Shown: piece after piece, positions 8,746 through 16,441 of the stretch | Position numbering within the stretch: the first letter of the stretch is position 1 | Layout of the letters: every line of letters starts with the position of its first letter | Assembly (NCBI GenBank): GCA_003131985.1 | Contig: PKWH01000179.1 | Coordinates: 1,979-26,371, forward strand | Length of the DNA stretch: 24,393 bases | Direction: 5' to 3' | Source of the DNA: Acidobacteriota bacterium | GTDB taxonomy: Bacteria > Acidobacteriota > Terriglobia > Acidiferrales > UBA7541 | Made by a program: the position numbers and the translations under genes | The notes under the pieces: generated by a model | Seen by the model: only the letters and a program-made list of their open reading frames with translations | Databases searched by the model: none | What the model was told of the DNA's origin: nothing

Positions 8746-8781
8746 TTGTACTTGCTGTGAATTGCGTTTTTCAAGTACAAT
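8746..8781 (+). promoter_or_regulatory. promoter with overlapping 9-bp inverted repeat
   Basis: TTGCTG (8752-8757), 18 nt, then TACAAT (8776-8781) is a good vegetative promoter pair about 25 nt ahead of the start codon at 8806. TTGTACTTG (8746-8754) and CAAGTACAA (8772-8780) are perfect inverted repeats separated by 17 nt; the left arm overlaps the -35 and the right arm overlaps the -10. This looks like an operator at which a dimeric regulator could block polymerase. The regulator is not identified. Confidence 0.55.
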
Positions 8782-8805
8782 CACCTCCCCCGCACCGAGG
8801 ACCCT

Positions 8806-10401
8806 ATGGACAAGGCTATATTTAATTCCTTCGGACTGCGCGAGAATCCTTTCAGCGTAAATCCAGATCCGCGGCACTTATTCCTAACCAGGCAAACTCA
8901 GACAACTTTGGATGCCCTAATCCAGGGCGTGCAATCCCGGCAGGGTCTTATCCTGCTCACGGGTGACGTAGGGACTGGGAAGACCACATTAATCAATTCC
9001 CTGCTGGAATGGCTGCAACAGAATGGAGTACCCACTGCGTTTATTTTCAATTCCCACCTCGAGGCCCGCGAGCTATTTGAGTTGATGCTCGCTGATTTTC
9101 ATATTGCGTCCGAAGCGCGCACTACAAGCAGCGCGGTGTCACACCTAAATGCCTGGCTGCTCGAGCGCTATCGTGCCGGCGAGACCGCTGTGCTCATTGT
9201 CGACGAGGCGCAAGGGCTTCCGTCGCATACAATCGAGGAAATTCGATTGTTGCTGAATCTCGAAACGCCGAACGGCAAATTGCTTCAGATCATTCTTTCG
9301 GGGCAGTCGGATCTGAATGAAAGGCTCAAACGGCTCGATCTGCGGCCACTCCATCAGCGCATTTCGCTTCGTTGCAGGACCATGCCAATGACGCTGGAAG
9401 AAACGCGCGGCTGCATCCAACATCGCCTGCGCGTCGCGGGCGCTCAAGACGATGAGCTTTTTACGCCCGAAGCGATGGATAGCGCGCATTTTTATTCGCG
9501 TGGAATCCCGCGGATAATAAACTTGCTCTGCGAGCAGGCGCTCTTGAAAGCCTACTACAGCGGGATCCGTCCGGTTTCAGCGGGCATGATCGAGGACGCT
9601 TCACGCGAGTTTCAATTTGACGGAGATCGCCCGGTAGCCCCGCCATCGAAGGTTGACGAATCCGCGCGAACGAGCGTGATCCCCATGCAATCGAGCATGA
9701 GCAATCCTGCGATGACCTTTGCGGCAGCGGCAGGCGCGGACTTGGATCGGCGACAAGACGCCAAGACGATCCGTGTCCCGCCTCCATCGGCCAAAGTGCC
9801 ACTGATCCTGACTCCGAACTATCGAGACGTTGATACCCACATCAAAGCGGTTCCTTCTCGTCCGGCGGAAACATTCAGCACGAAAGGGCAAGAAACTACG
9901 AATCGCCCAAACTCGGCAGCACATCGTCCTGCCAATGTTGGCCAAATAATGGCGGAACTTTCGGCGGGCGCGGCTGCGAGCGCTCCTCTTCTCGTCAACC
10001 GCGCAAGAGCGAAAAACAGTTCGAATCTTGCCGCGGCATCAATTCGAGAATCGATTTCCTGGCTAGTTAAAACGACAGCGCTCCTGCTGGCATTTATTGC
10101 AGAAAACACAGCGGCACTCAGACGCCGGACTCGCGACGTATTGTTTTCGCTGCGTTCCAACTGTCGGCGATGGTCTAGCCATTGCGTCGCGTTGGCCTCG
10201 CCAGTCTTCAAACGCATTACAGCGCCATTCATCTCGTGGCTGAAGGAACCGCGGCCTCCCGCGCTGCTCGTTCGAGCAAATTTAAGAACGCACCGCGAAC
10301 CGTCCAGCCGTTTCGCGGCCGTGAGCAATAATCTTCGGGGCAGAGCGGAACCCATCGTCCGATGGTTGCAGACCCCTCTCCGGTCGGCACAGCGGCGTTA
10401 G
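8806..10401 (+). CDS. ExeA/exosortase-associated-type AAA ATPase with long C-terminal extension
   Basis: 531 residues. The ATG at 8806 has GAGG five bases upstream. The N-terminal ~270 residues are a typical ExeA/GspA-like AAA ATPase: FGLRENPFSVNPDPRHLFLT, Walker A GDVGTGKTT (about residues 54-62), Walker B AVLIVDEAQ (about 128-136), a sensor region LQIILSGQSDL and the arginine-bearing LHQRISLRC, then the winged-helix part with YSRGIPRIINLLCEQAL. Relatives energise type II secretion, exopolysaccharide/PEP-CTERM systems or act in transposition. The C-terminal ~260 residues are unlike the usual peptidoglycan-binding tail: first a Pro/Ser/Ala-rich disordered stretch, then an Arg-rich amphipathic region with one weak hydrophobic segment (LLLAFIA). 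No secretion or exosortase genes are in the window, so the partner is unknown. Confidence 0.85.
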   Translation: MDKAIFNSFGLRENPFSVNPDPRHLFLTRQTQTTLDALIQGVQSRQGLILLTGDVGTGKTTLINSLLEWLQQNGVPTAFIFNSHLEARELFELMLADFHIASEARTTSSAVSHLNAWLLERYRAGETAVLIVDEAQGLPSHTIEEIRLLLNLETPNGKLLQIILSGQSDLNERLKRLDLRPLHQRISLRCRTMPMTLEETRGCIQHRLRVAGAQDDELFTPEAMDSAHFYSRGIPRIINLLCEQALLKAYYSGIRPVSAGMIEDASREFQFDGDRPVAPPSKVDESARTSVIPMQSSMSNPAMTFAAAAGADLDRRQDAKTIRVPPPSAKVPLILTPNYRDVDTHIKAVPSRPAETFSTKGQETTNRPNSAAHRPANVGQIMAELSAGAAASAPLLVNRARAKNSSNLAAASIRESISWLVKTTALLLAFIAENTAALRRRTRDVLFSLRSNCRRWSSHCVALASPVFKRITAPFISWLKEPRPPALLVRANLRTHREPSSRFAAVSNNLRGRAEPIVRWLQTPLRSAQRR

Positions 10402-10441
10402 CTAGAGTGATCCCCGACAATTAAAAATTTACGAGCCTAGT

Positions 10442-12091
10442 TTACGGTTCTCGTGCTAGACCTGCTTCCGCCATGATCTCGTGTATTTTTGCCACATATT
10501 GATCCAGTGCTTCCTGTTTTCTTTTTTCTGACCAACCTAACTCGCGCGCGAGAAGCTCGGCCACAGCTGGCGCCGCTCTGATTGCGTGCTTCCAGCTGTG
10601 CGTTTGCAATCCAATTCTGCGCGACAGCACATCCTCAATTGACACCGCCATTTCGTCTCGAATCGCGAAGGCAGCTTCTGCGCGCGTCGGTGCCAACCCT
10701 TCAACCAAAGGTGCTGCGAGTTCCGCCTGCTCTCTCGCTAGGTCCATCACCTTCGAAGCGCGCGTGCCGAATTGTTCTGCCAAATGCCGTGCGGACAACT
10801 CCGTCACACCATCGAGTTTTGCTAACGCTTTCCAGTAGTCCGTCGAGTAATCTTCCGAGCCCGAGAGCATGTGTCTGAGCGTTTGGCACTGAGAAATGGC
10901 AATGCCTAGGTATTTTTGCACGGCATCGATAGTGTCCTGCGCCATGGCTCGATAGGTTGTCCATTTGCCACCCATAATACTGATTAATCCTGACTTCGAA
11001 TCGAGTTCCACTTCGTGAGTTCGTGCGATCTTTTTCGTGCTCCTTGATTCGCCGGAACTAACCAGTGGACGCACGCCAACCATGGCGCTGGCGATCTGGG
11101 CAGCACTAACAGGTTGCGCGAGGTAGCGATTGAGATGCCGAAGCAGGTACTGAACTTCTTCAGCCTCAAGATGGAGACGGTCGGGAGAGTCGATTTCATC
11201 GTCCGTAGTGCCCACCAGCAAGCTGCCGAGCCACGGGATGGCAAACAGCACCCTTCCGTCTTCGGTCTTCGGGATTAGCATCGCTTCCGTGCTGCAAAGT
11301 ATTTCTAAGGGAAGAACTAGGTGTACTCCCTTGCTGAACTTTATTCGCAGCGGAACATCCGGCGTCGCCATCCTACGGATATTGTCCGCGTAGGAGCCTG
11401 TGGCATTGACGAAACTCCGCGCGTGGACGACGAAGTCCCGCCGCGAAATTTTGTCTGCGACAATCGCGGTGGCAAGTCTCCCGGCAGCGCCTCTTTCAAA
11501 TGCAACTACGCGCGCATAGTTCAGCGTTTCACCACCAGCGTCCGCGAAAGTCTTAACTAAAGTAATGTTATAGCGTGCGTCGTTAAATTGGCCGTCGGCA
11601 TACATCACTGCTCCCACCAGGCCGCTCGAAGCAAGCGAGGGCATCCGGTGAAGAGCCTGCTCGCGCGACAGGAAGGTACTTGGAGCCAACCCATCCCGGC
11701 CCGCGATCCAGTCATACAGTTTCAAACCGGTCGCAAAGTAAGCGACGTCGAGCCAACGATAACAAGGCGTTAGGAAGAATCTCGTGTTCGTCAGGAACGG
11801 AGCGTTTTGCAGCATATGAACCCGTTCGTGGAGTGCTTCTTTTAGGACGCGATATTCCTTGAAGTCGAGGTTGCGAATTGCTTCCTGCAGATATCGCACA
11901 CCTCCATGGACCATCTTCGTGGATGCGCTGGAAGCGCCGCTGGCAAAGTCTTCAGCCTCGAGCTGCACCGTCTTTAAACCGCGAAGCTGCGAATCTAGCG
12001 CGCAGCCGGAGCCAGTCGCTCCGCCTCCAATCACGCAAACATCGAACGTTTTTCCTTCGATAGCACGCAGGGCTTCCTCGCGAGTTTTCAT
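10442..12091 (-). CDS. glpD: FAD-dependent glycerol-3-phosphate dehydrogenase
   Basis: 549 residues, the usual length for the GlpD/GlpA family. It oxidises sn-glycerol 3-phosphate to dihydroxyacetone phosphate at the membrane and passes electrons to quinone. The N-terminal FAD-binding fold is clear: DVCVIGGGATGSGCALD (about residues 17-33), then SGASSASTKMVHGGVRYL, a family hallmark. Further conserved parts are LVGTTDDEIDSPDRL, GVRPLV and the IMGGKWTTYRAMAQD motif before the C-terminal helical domain. The ATG at 12091 has only a weak purine-rich site (GAAGAAAAG) about 7 nt upstream. It lies downstream of tal and zwf on the same strand but after a 196-nt gap that may hold its own promoter. It converges with the ATPase gene (40 nt between stops). 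Confidence 0.93.
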   Translation of the reverse strand: MKTREEALRAIEGKTFDVCVIGGGATGSGCALDSQLRGLKTVQLEAEDFASGASSASTKMVHGGVRYLQEAIRNLDFKEYRVLKEALHERVHMLQNAPFLTNTRFFLTPCYRWLDVAYFATGLKLYDWIAGRDGLAPSTFLSREQALHRMPSLASSGLVGAVMYADGQFNDARYNITLVKTFADAGGETLNYARVVAFERGAAGRLATAIVADKISRRDFVVHARSFVNATGSYADNIRRMATPDVPLRIKFSKGVHLVLPLEILCSTEAMLIPKTEDGRVLFAIPWLGSLLVGTTDDEIDSPDRLHLEAEEVQYLLRHLNRYLAQPVSAAQIASAMVGVRPLVSSGESRSTKKIARTHEVELDSKSGLISIMGGKWTTYRAMAQDTIDAVQKYLGIAISQCQTLRHMLSGSEDYSTDYWKALAKLDGVTELSARHLAEQFGTRASKVMDLAREQAELAAPLVEGLAPTRAEAAFAIRDEMAVSIEDVLSRRIGLQTHSWKHAIRAAPAVAELLARELGWSEKRKQEALDQYVAKIHEIMAEAGLAREP

Positions 12092-12287
12092 GCGGCCGCT
12101 TTTCTTCGTTGATATGTAATAGGACTTGGAGACCCTGGCAAAAAGCCATCCTGGCAGATTGCTGTTTCGAAAGATTGCGTAGCAGGCGAGATTATAATTG
12201 CGTTCATCGAGGAACGATTAGACGCTGCGCAAGAAACCGAGCGGACAGAAGTCCAGGCCCGCGGGAACTCCACCGGCATATTCTCGC
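12092..12287 (-). promoter_or_regulatory. zwf-glpD spacer with possible glpD promoter
   Basis: 196 bp. On the - strand a perfect TATAAT lies at 12196-12191, about 100 nt before the glpD start, but there is no good -35 hexamer 16-18 nt upstream, so this is a candidate -10 only. A short CCCGCGGG palindrome and a weak GGCAAAAAGCC hairpin are present; neither has the form of a convincing terminator. No gene seen. Confidence 0.3.
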
Positions 12288-13886
12288 TTAGGCCTTCGTT
12301 CCAAGCGCAGACTTTCCCGCTGCGGCATTTCTCAATGACGCGGCTTTTTGATGGGGATCGTGCCACTCGCGTCCTTCACGCCGAAGCAATTCCTGCGCTT
12401 GTTCCGGACCCCAGCTTCCCGCGGCGTAGTTGGGAAAATCCCGCGGCGGAAGCGCTTTCCATAAATCGAGTATGGGTTGCACAATCGTCCAGGAAGCCTC
12501 CACCATATCGGCGCGCTGGAACAGCGTTGGATCGCCCATCATGCAGTCGTAAAGGAGCGTTTCATATCCGGTGGACGGCGTGCTACCAAAATAGTCCGCG
12601 TACTGAAAATCCATGTTCACCGCGCCGAGCCGCACGATGGGCCCGGGAACTTTGGCCTCGAAGCTGAGTGAAATCCCCTCATTCGGCTGAATGTTGATCA
12701 CCAGCTCGTTTGGCGCAATTTTTTCCACGGATGTTTTGCGGAACAAAACGAAGGGCGGCCGCCGAAAACGAATGACGATTTCGGTGGCCCGGGTTGGCAG
12801 CCTCTTGCCGGTACGCAGATAGAACGGGACACCTGCCCACCGCCAATTATCGATATTTAAAGCGAGCGCGACGAAAGTCTCCGTCGTCGATGCTGGGTCT
12901 ACGTTCGGCTCCGTCCGATAACCCGGGACGGGTTTGCCGTCGATCTCACCTTCGCCGTATTGCCCGCGAACGGCGTGATCTAGAACTCTCTCGGGATTCA
13001 GAGGCTGGATAGCGCGCAATATCTTCGTCTGTTCGTCGTGAACCGCTTGTGCGTCAAAAGAAATAGGCGGTTCCATTGCCGTAAGCGTGATGAGTTGAAA
13101 GATGTGATTCGGCACCATATCGCGCAACGCGCCGGCATGTTCGTAATAATCTCCGCGCATCTCCACTCCGAGTTCCTCCGCCACCGTCACCTGCACGTGA
13201 TCCACGTAGCGGCGATTCCAAACCGGCTCGAAAATGCCGTTCGCGAAGCGGAACGCCAAAATGTTCTGAACCGTCTCTTTCCCGAGATAATGGTCGATAC
13301 GGTAAACCTGGTCTTCACGCAGCACTTGGCCGATTTCATGATTCAATGCAACGGCTGAATCGAGATCGTGTCCGAAAGGCTTTTCAATCACCACGCGCTT
13401 CCACTTGCCGTTTTCCTCATTAGTGAGCTTGGCGGCGCCAAGTTGTTTCACTGCGATGGGGAAAAAAGTCGGGCTGGTGGCCAGATAGAAAAGGCAATTT
13501 CCCTGCGTGTTTTGTTCTTTTTCCACCTGGGCAAGCAGCTCGCCCAGTTTCTTGTACAACTCGGGGTCCTGAAAATCTCCCGGAGTATAGTAAAGGCGCT
13601 TTACAAACTGGTCCCAAGAAGCTTGGTCTATTTCGCCCGTGGCATATTCCCGAATCTCCTGCGCTGTGCGCTGCCGGAAATCTTCGGACGAGAATTGTTC
13701 GCGCGAGACGCCGATAATCGCAAATTGCTGCGCAAGTAACCCTCCTCTCGCAAGGTTATACAGCGCCGGAATCAACTTGCGCTTGGTCAGATCGCCGCCC
13801 GCGCCGAAGATAACCATCGCGCACGGAGGAGTCGGGCGTCCAAGCGTTTCTTGTGAGACCTTCACTGGGCTGGAATCCTGAGTCAA
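12288..13886 (-). CDS. zwf: glucose-6-phosphate 1-dehydrogenase
   Basis: 532 residues, full length for the family. It oxidises glucose 6-phosphate to 6-phosphogluconolactone with NADP+ (or NAD+), the entry step of the oxidative pentose phosphate and Entner-Doudoroff routes. Visible signatures: nucleotide-binding GAGGDLTKRK at about residues 28-37, VVIEKPFGHDL at about 165-175, and the active-site RIDHYLGKE at about 196-204. LRTGKRLP follows later. The start is TTG at 13886, backed by GGAGGA four bases upstream; no ATG nearby fits. The gene follows tal after 21 nt, and the ribosome binding site sits in that gap, so the two are almost certainly one operon. The usual partner genes (pgl, gnd) are not in the window. 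Confidence 0.95.
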   Translation of the reverse strand: MTQDSSPVKVSQETLGRPTPPCAMVIFGAGGDLTKRKLIPALYNLARGGLLAQQFAIIGVSREQFSSEDFRQRTAQEIREYATGEIDQASWDQFVKRLYYTPGDFQDPELYKKLGELLAQVEKEQNTQGNCLFYLATSPTFFPIAVKQLGAAKLTNEENGKWKRVVIEKPFGHDLDSAVALNHEIGQVLREDQVYRIDHYLGKETVQNILAFRFANGIFEPVWNRRYVDHVQVTVAEELGVEMRGDYYEHAGALRDMVPNHIFQLITLTAMEPPISFDAQAVHDEQTKILRAIQPLNPERVLDHAVRGQYGEGEIDGKPVPGYRTEPNVDPASTTETFVALALNIDNWRWAGVPFYLRTGKRLPTRATEIVIRFRRPPFVLFRKTSVEKIAPNELVINIQPNEGISLSFEAKVPGPIVRLGAVNMDFQYADYFGSTPSTGYETLLYDCMMGDPTLFQRADMVEASWTIVQPILDLWKALPPRDFPNYAAGSWGPEQAQELLRREGREWHDPHQKAASLRNAAAGKSALGTKA

Positions 13887-13907
13887 TTTTTCCTCCGCTT
13901 AAACATA

Positions 13908-15089
13908 TTATGAGGCGGCCTTCTCCGTGTGTTTGCTCACCGCTGCCAGCAACTTGTCGAAGGCGTCCGCAAATTGCTTGACGCCGTCTTCGGTCAATTT
14001 GTCTGTGGCCTGCTTCATCGATATTCCCACGCGAGCTAAAGTTTCCATGGTCGCGCGGGCGGACGGGACGTCTTCTTCCAGACTTGCTCGCGGCCTTCCG
14101 TGGTCACGAAATGCGTCGAAGGTCGCGGGAGGAATTGTATCAACTGTGTCGGGCCCGATCAGTTCTTCCACATAATACGTGTCGGGGAATGCGGGATTCT
14201 TAGTGCTCGTGCTGGCCCAAAGGACGCGCTGTGTTTGCGCACCACGAGCGGCAAGCGCAGACCAGCGCGGGCCGCTGAAGATTTTCTTGTAACTCTGATA
14301 CGCAAGCTTCGCGTTGGCGATCGCAACCTTGCCCTTCAGGTCGCGCAGCGTTTCCAGCTCGGACGGATCCGTGGCCTTCTTGATTTTGTCGTCGATCTCG
14401 CTATCGATCAGGGTGTCGATCCGGCTAACGAAGAAACTCGCGACGCTGGCGATGCGGCTCAAATCAGCGTTCTGTTTAGCAAACGCTTCCAGTCCTGCGA
14501 TGTACGCAATGGCTACGTGCTCGTACACTTCCTGGGCGAATAACAGTGTTACATTGACGTTGACGCCTTCGCTTATGAGCTGCTGGAAAGCAGGTACGCC
14601 TTCCGGCGTGCCCGGAACTTTAATCATAGCGTTCTCGCGCCCCAGGATCTTCCACAGACGCCGCGCTTCATCCAGAGTTTCTTTCGTTTTGTGCGCGAGA
14701 TACGGCGAGACTTCCAGGCTGACGTATCCATCGCGTCGCTTGGTTTGCTCGTACACCTGGCGGAAAGCATCGGTGGCGTCCTGAATGTCTTTCGCCGCGA
14801 GCTGTTCGAAAATGCCCTTCGCATCCAGGTCTTTTCTTTTTTCCAGATCTTCAAGAGCTTTTGTATAGTCAGTGCTTCCCGCGATGGCCTTCTCGAAAAT
14901 CGAGGGATTGGAAGTCACCCCGCGCAGCCCGTCTTCTTCGATGAGTCGCTTGAGTTCTCCTGTCGAGATTAGGCTGCGACGAATGTAATCAAGCCAAACC
15001 GACTGCCCGAATCCAACTAACGCTTTCAAAGGATTCCCGGACGCGTTGGCTTCGCGCGATACCGGAGTTGGCTTAATAACGGTGCTCAT
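13908..15089 (-). CDS. tal: transaldolase
   Basis: 393 residues, matching the longer transaldolase group rather than the ~220-residue type. It transfers a dihydroxyacetone unit between sugar phosphates in the non-oxidative pentose phosphate pathway. Signatures: GQSVWLDYIRR near residue 28, GVTSNPSIFEKAI at about 57-69, and the Schiff-base lysine in AMIKVPGTPEG (about Lys157), followed by GVNVNVTLLFAQEVYEHV. There is no fused glucose-6-phosphate isomerase domain, as found in some relatives. The ATG at 15089 has GGGAG eight bases upstream. It is the first gene of the tal-zwf pair; the 332 bp upstream should carry the promoter. Confidence 0.94.
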   Translation of the reverse strand: MSTVIKPTPVSREANASGNPLKALVGFGQSVWLDYIRRSLISTGELKRLIEEDGLRGVTSNPSIFEKAIAGSTDYTKALEDLEKRKDLDAKGIFEQLAAKDIQDATDAFRQVYEQTKRRDGYVSLEVSPYLAHKTKETLDEARRLWKILGRENAMIKVPGTPEGVPAFQQLISEGVNVNVTLLFAQEVYEHVAIAYIAGLEAFAKQNADLSRIASVASFFVSRIDTLIDSEIDDKIKKATDPSELETLRDLKGKVAIANAKLAYQSYKKIFSGPRWSALAARGAQTQRVLWASTSTKNPAFPDTYYVEELIGPDTVDTIPPATFDAFRDHGRPRASLEEDVPSARATMETLARVGISMKQATDKLTEDGVKQFADAFDKLLAAVSKHTEKAAS

Positions 15090-15421
15090 CGTAATTCTCC
15101 CTTAACAACTCGGTTTCCATGCCTCAGGCGCATCGCACTGACGGGCTCTCGCGGCCACATTTCCGGAACTGAGTCTTAACGTTCGCTAATTTACGACGAT
15201 TTAGCAATTCTGGGCAACCTCCAATGATAGCCTTGCCGCCACAAGTTGTCGCCCTTCTTCAGCCGACATTCTACCGCAAAGATTATGAACGCCGTTTAAA
15301 CAAGGTACGTTCCCTAAAGCCCGTCTGAAGAAATTGTGATTCAAGTACACCTGGAATTCACCGAGTTCTGCGGGCCACAGCACTTTGCGCTTTGTCCGTG
15401 GAAATTTGGGAGACTAGTTCT
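15090..15421. other. intergenic region between tal and the peptide-modification cluster
   Basis: 332 bp. On the - strand it follows the last cluster gene and precedes tal, so it should contain the cluster's transcription end and the tal promoter. TAGAAT- and CATAAT-like hexamers occur on the - strand but without a matching -35. A 60-codon open frame (15201-15383) lacks a ribosome binding site. No terminator hairpin with a T-run was seen. Confidence 0.4.
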
Positions 15422-15943
15422 TTAGCGGAACAACAGGTGCTTCGAGAAGCGCAGAGGGAAATATACCACCCGGCTCAGACGTGAGACGCGTGCGAGCAGG
15501 CGTCCTAATATTTTCTGCGTGAGAGATTCCAGGTCGACGTGGCGCCGGCCGCGATGAATGCGCGTTACTCGCCCCAGATACTCCTGCTCCGAAACAGGAG
15601 CATCCATTTCGTCGGAAGCGTCGCCCTTAGTGATTAGCACACTTGCGATTTTCTCCGAAGGTGATCCTTCGACGCGGCGAATAGTTCGGTGAACGACAAG
15701 CAGCCCGTTGCGATGGAAAACGATCACGTCACCTGCCGAGACCTGCGCGAACTCAGAGCGGCGAATGAAGACAAAATCTCCTGAGCGCATCCACGGGGTC
15801 ATGCTGCCGCCCGATACTCGCAAACAGGCTGATCCCTGCGAGCGCATTTTCTCCGCAACTGGTAGGGCGGCGTCCGGAGCCGGCGAAACAAATGGCTCTT
15901 TTCTTTCGATTCGAACTTGGGAAACAGCGGATGTAGCGCTCAT
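15422..15943 (-). CDS. S26-type (SipW/ER-like) signal-peptidase-like protein
   Basis: 173 residues from the ATG at 15943, which overlaps the upstream stop in a TGATG junction; an upstream frame to 16039 lies inside the lipoprotein gene and is unlikely to be used. The catalytic serine motif is clear: VSGGSMTPWMRSGD, Ser at about residue 47. LLVVHRTI puts a histidine (about 85) where bacterial LepB has lysine, the pattern of SipW/ER-type signal peptidases. LITKGDASDEMD (about 103-114) is the conserved Asp box. Unlike LepB or SipW, no N-terminal membrane segment is visible and the C-terminus is basic. Such S24/S26-like proteins occur near PqqD and peptide-modification genes. It may cut the leader of the 18744-18914 peptide or process an exported protein of this operon; both are inference. 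Confidence 0.8.
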   Translation of the reverse strand: MSATSAVSQVRIERKEPFVSPAPDAALPVAEKMRSQGSACLRVSGGSMTPWMRSGDFVFIRRSEFAQVSAGDVIVFHRNGLLVVHRTIRRVEGSPSEKIASVLITKGDASDEMDAPVSEQEYLGRVTRIHRGRRHVDLESLTQKILGRLLARVSRLSRVVYFPLRFSKHLLFR

Positions 15944-16431
15944 CAGGGAGTCAATTGCACGGTTTGAGTGGCGACCACCTGGCCGTCCAACGAAACGCGA
16001 GCAGTCCACTCGCCCATAATGTGCCGCTGCTGAATCCACGTTCCAGCCACTGGCAGAGTTTGGATGGCCACTAGAGGTTCGGTCGAGCCTTGCGGCACGC
16101 CAAAGGCCATTTGCGTTTGTTGGTATAAGTCGCCGCCCGGAATCAAAATTTCGAGCGTTTGAACGTGATTCCCAGCCGGCACATTCTGCCAGGAAACTTT
16201 CACCTCCAAGTCGCGAGTTGCCGCGGCGCTGAAGCTTGTTTCACCGTTGCAGCCGGAAGCTTCCTTGTCGCAGAATGAAAATGTCGCGCTGGGCTGTGCA
16301 GCGGCGGGAGTTCCTCCGTCCGCGGAAGTCATTTGGCACCCGGAAAATCCGATCGCGGCCGAAAGAACAAAGACTACCGGCAACATTGTGCTTCCGAGAC
16401 GTTTGTTGTTTGGTCGTATCAAAGGCGGCAT
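15943..16431 (-). CDS. small secreted lipoprotein with beta-sandwich-like domain
   Basis: 162 residues. The N-terminus has basic residues, a hydrophobic core (MLPVVFVLSAAIGFSGC) and a lipobox cysteine at about residue 32, so it should be a lipid-anchored envelope protein. The rest is rich in alternating hydrophobic and polar residues (EVKVSWQNVPAGNHVQTLEI, GEWTARVSLDGQ) as in an immunoglobulin-like fold; CDKEASGC offers a possible disulfide. The ATG at 16431 has GAGGGA close upstream, and the gap to the preceding gene is 10 nt; its stop overlaps the next start by one base. Family not recognised. Its place between the beta-propeller gene and the peptidase suggests a shared surface function. 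Confidence 0.7.
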   Translation of the reverse strand: MPPLIRPNNKRLGSTMLPVVFVLSAAIGFSGCQMTSADGGTPAAAQPSATFSFCDKEASGCNGETSFSAAATRDLEVKVSWQNVPAGNHVQTLEILIPGGDLYQQTQMAFGVPQGSTEPLVAIQTLPVAGTWIQQRHIMGEWTARVSLDGQVVATQTVQLTP

Positions 16432-16441
16432 GAATCCCTCG

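Noticed and set aside
13368..13739. A 123-codon + strand frame opposite zwf.
   Set aside because: Antisense shadow of a full-length, clearly identified enzyme gene.
15340..15349. TTCAAGTACA, identical to part of the inverted repeat at 8770-8779, as a possible second operator site.
   Set aside because: Only one arm is present, there is no partner repeat and no promoter beside it; a 10-base match in a window of this size can arise by chance.
15201..15383. A 60-codon - strand frame in the tal upstream region.
   Set aside because: GTG start without ribosome binding site and no recognised motif; considered as a second small peptide gene but has no features of one.
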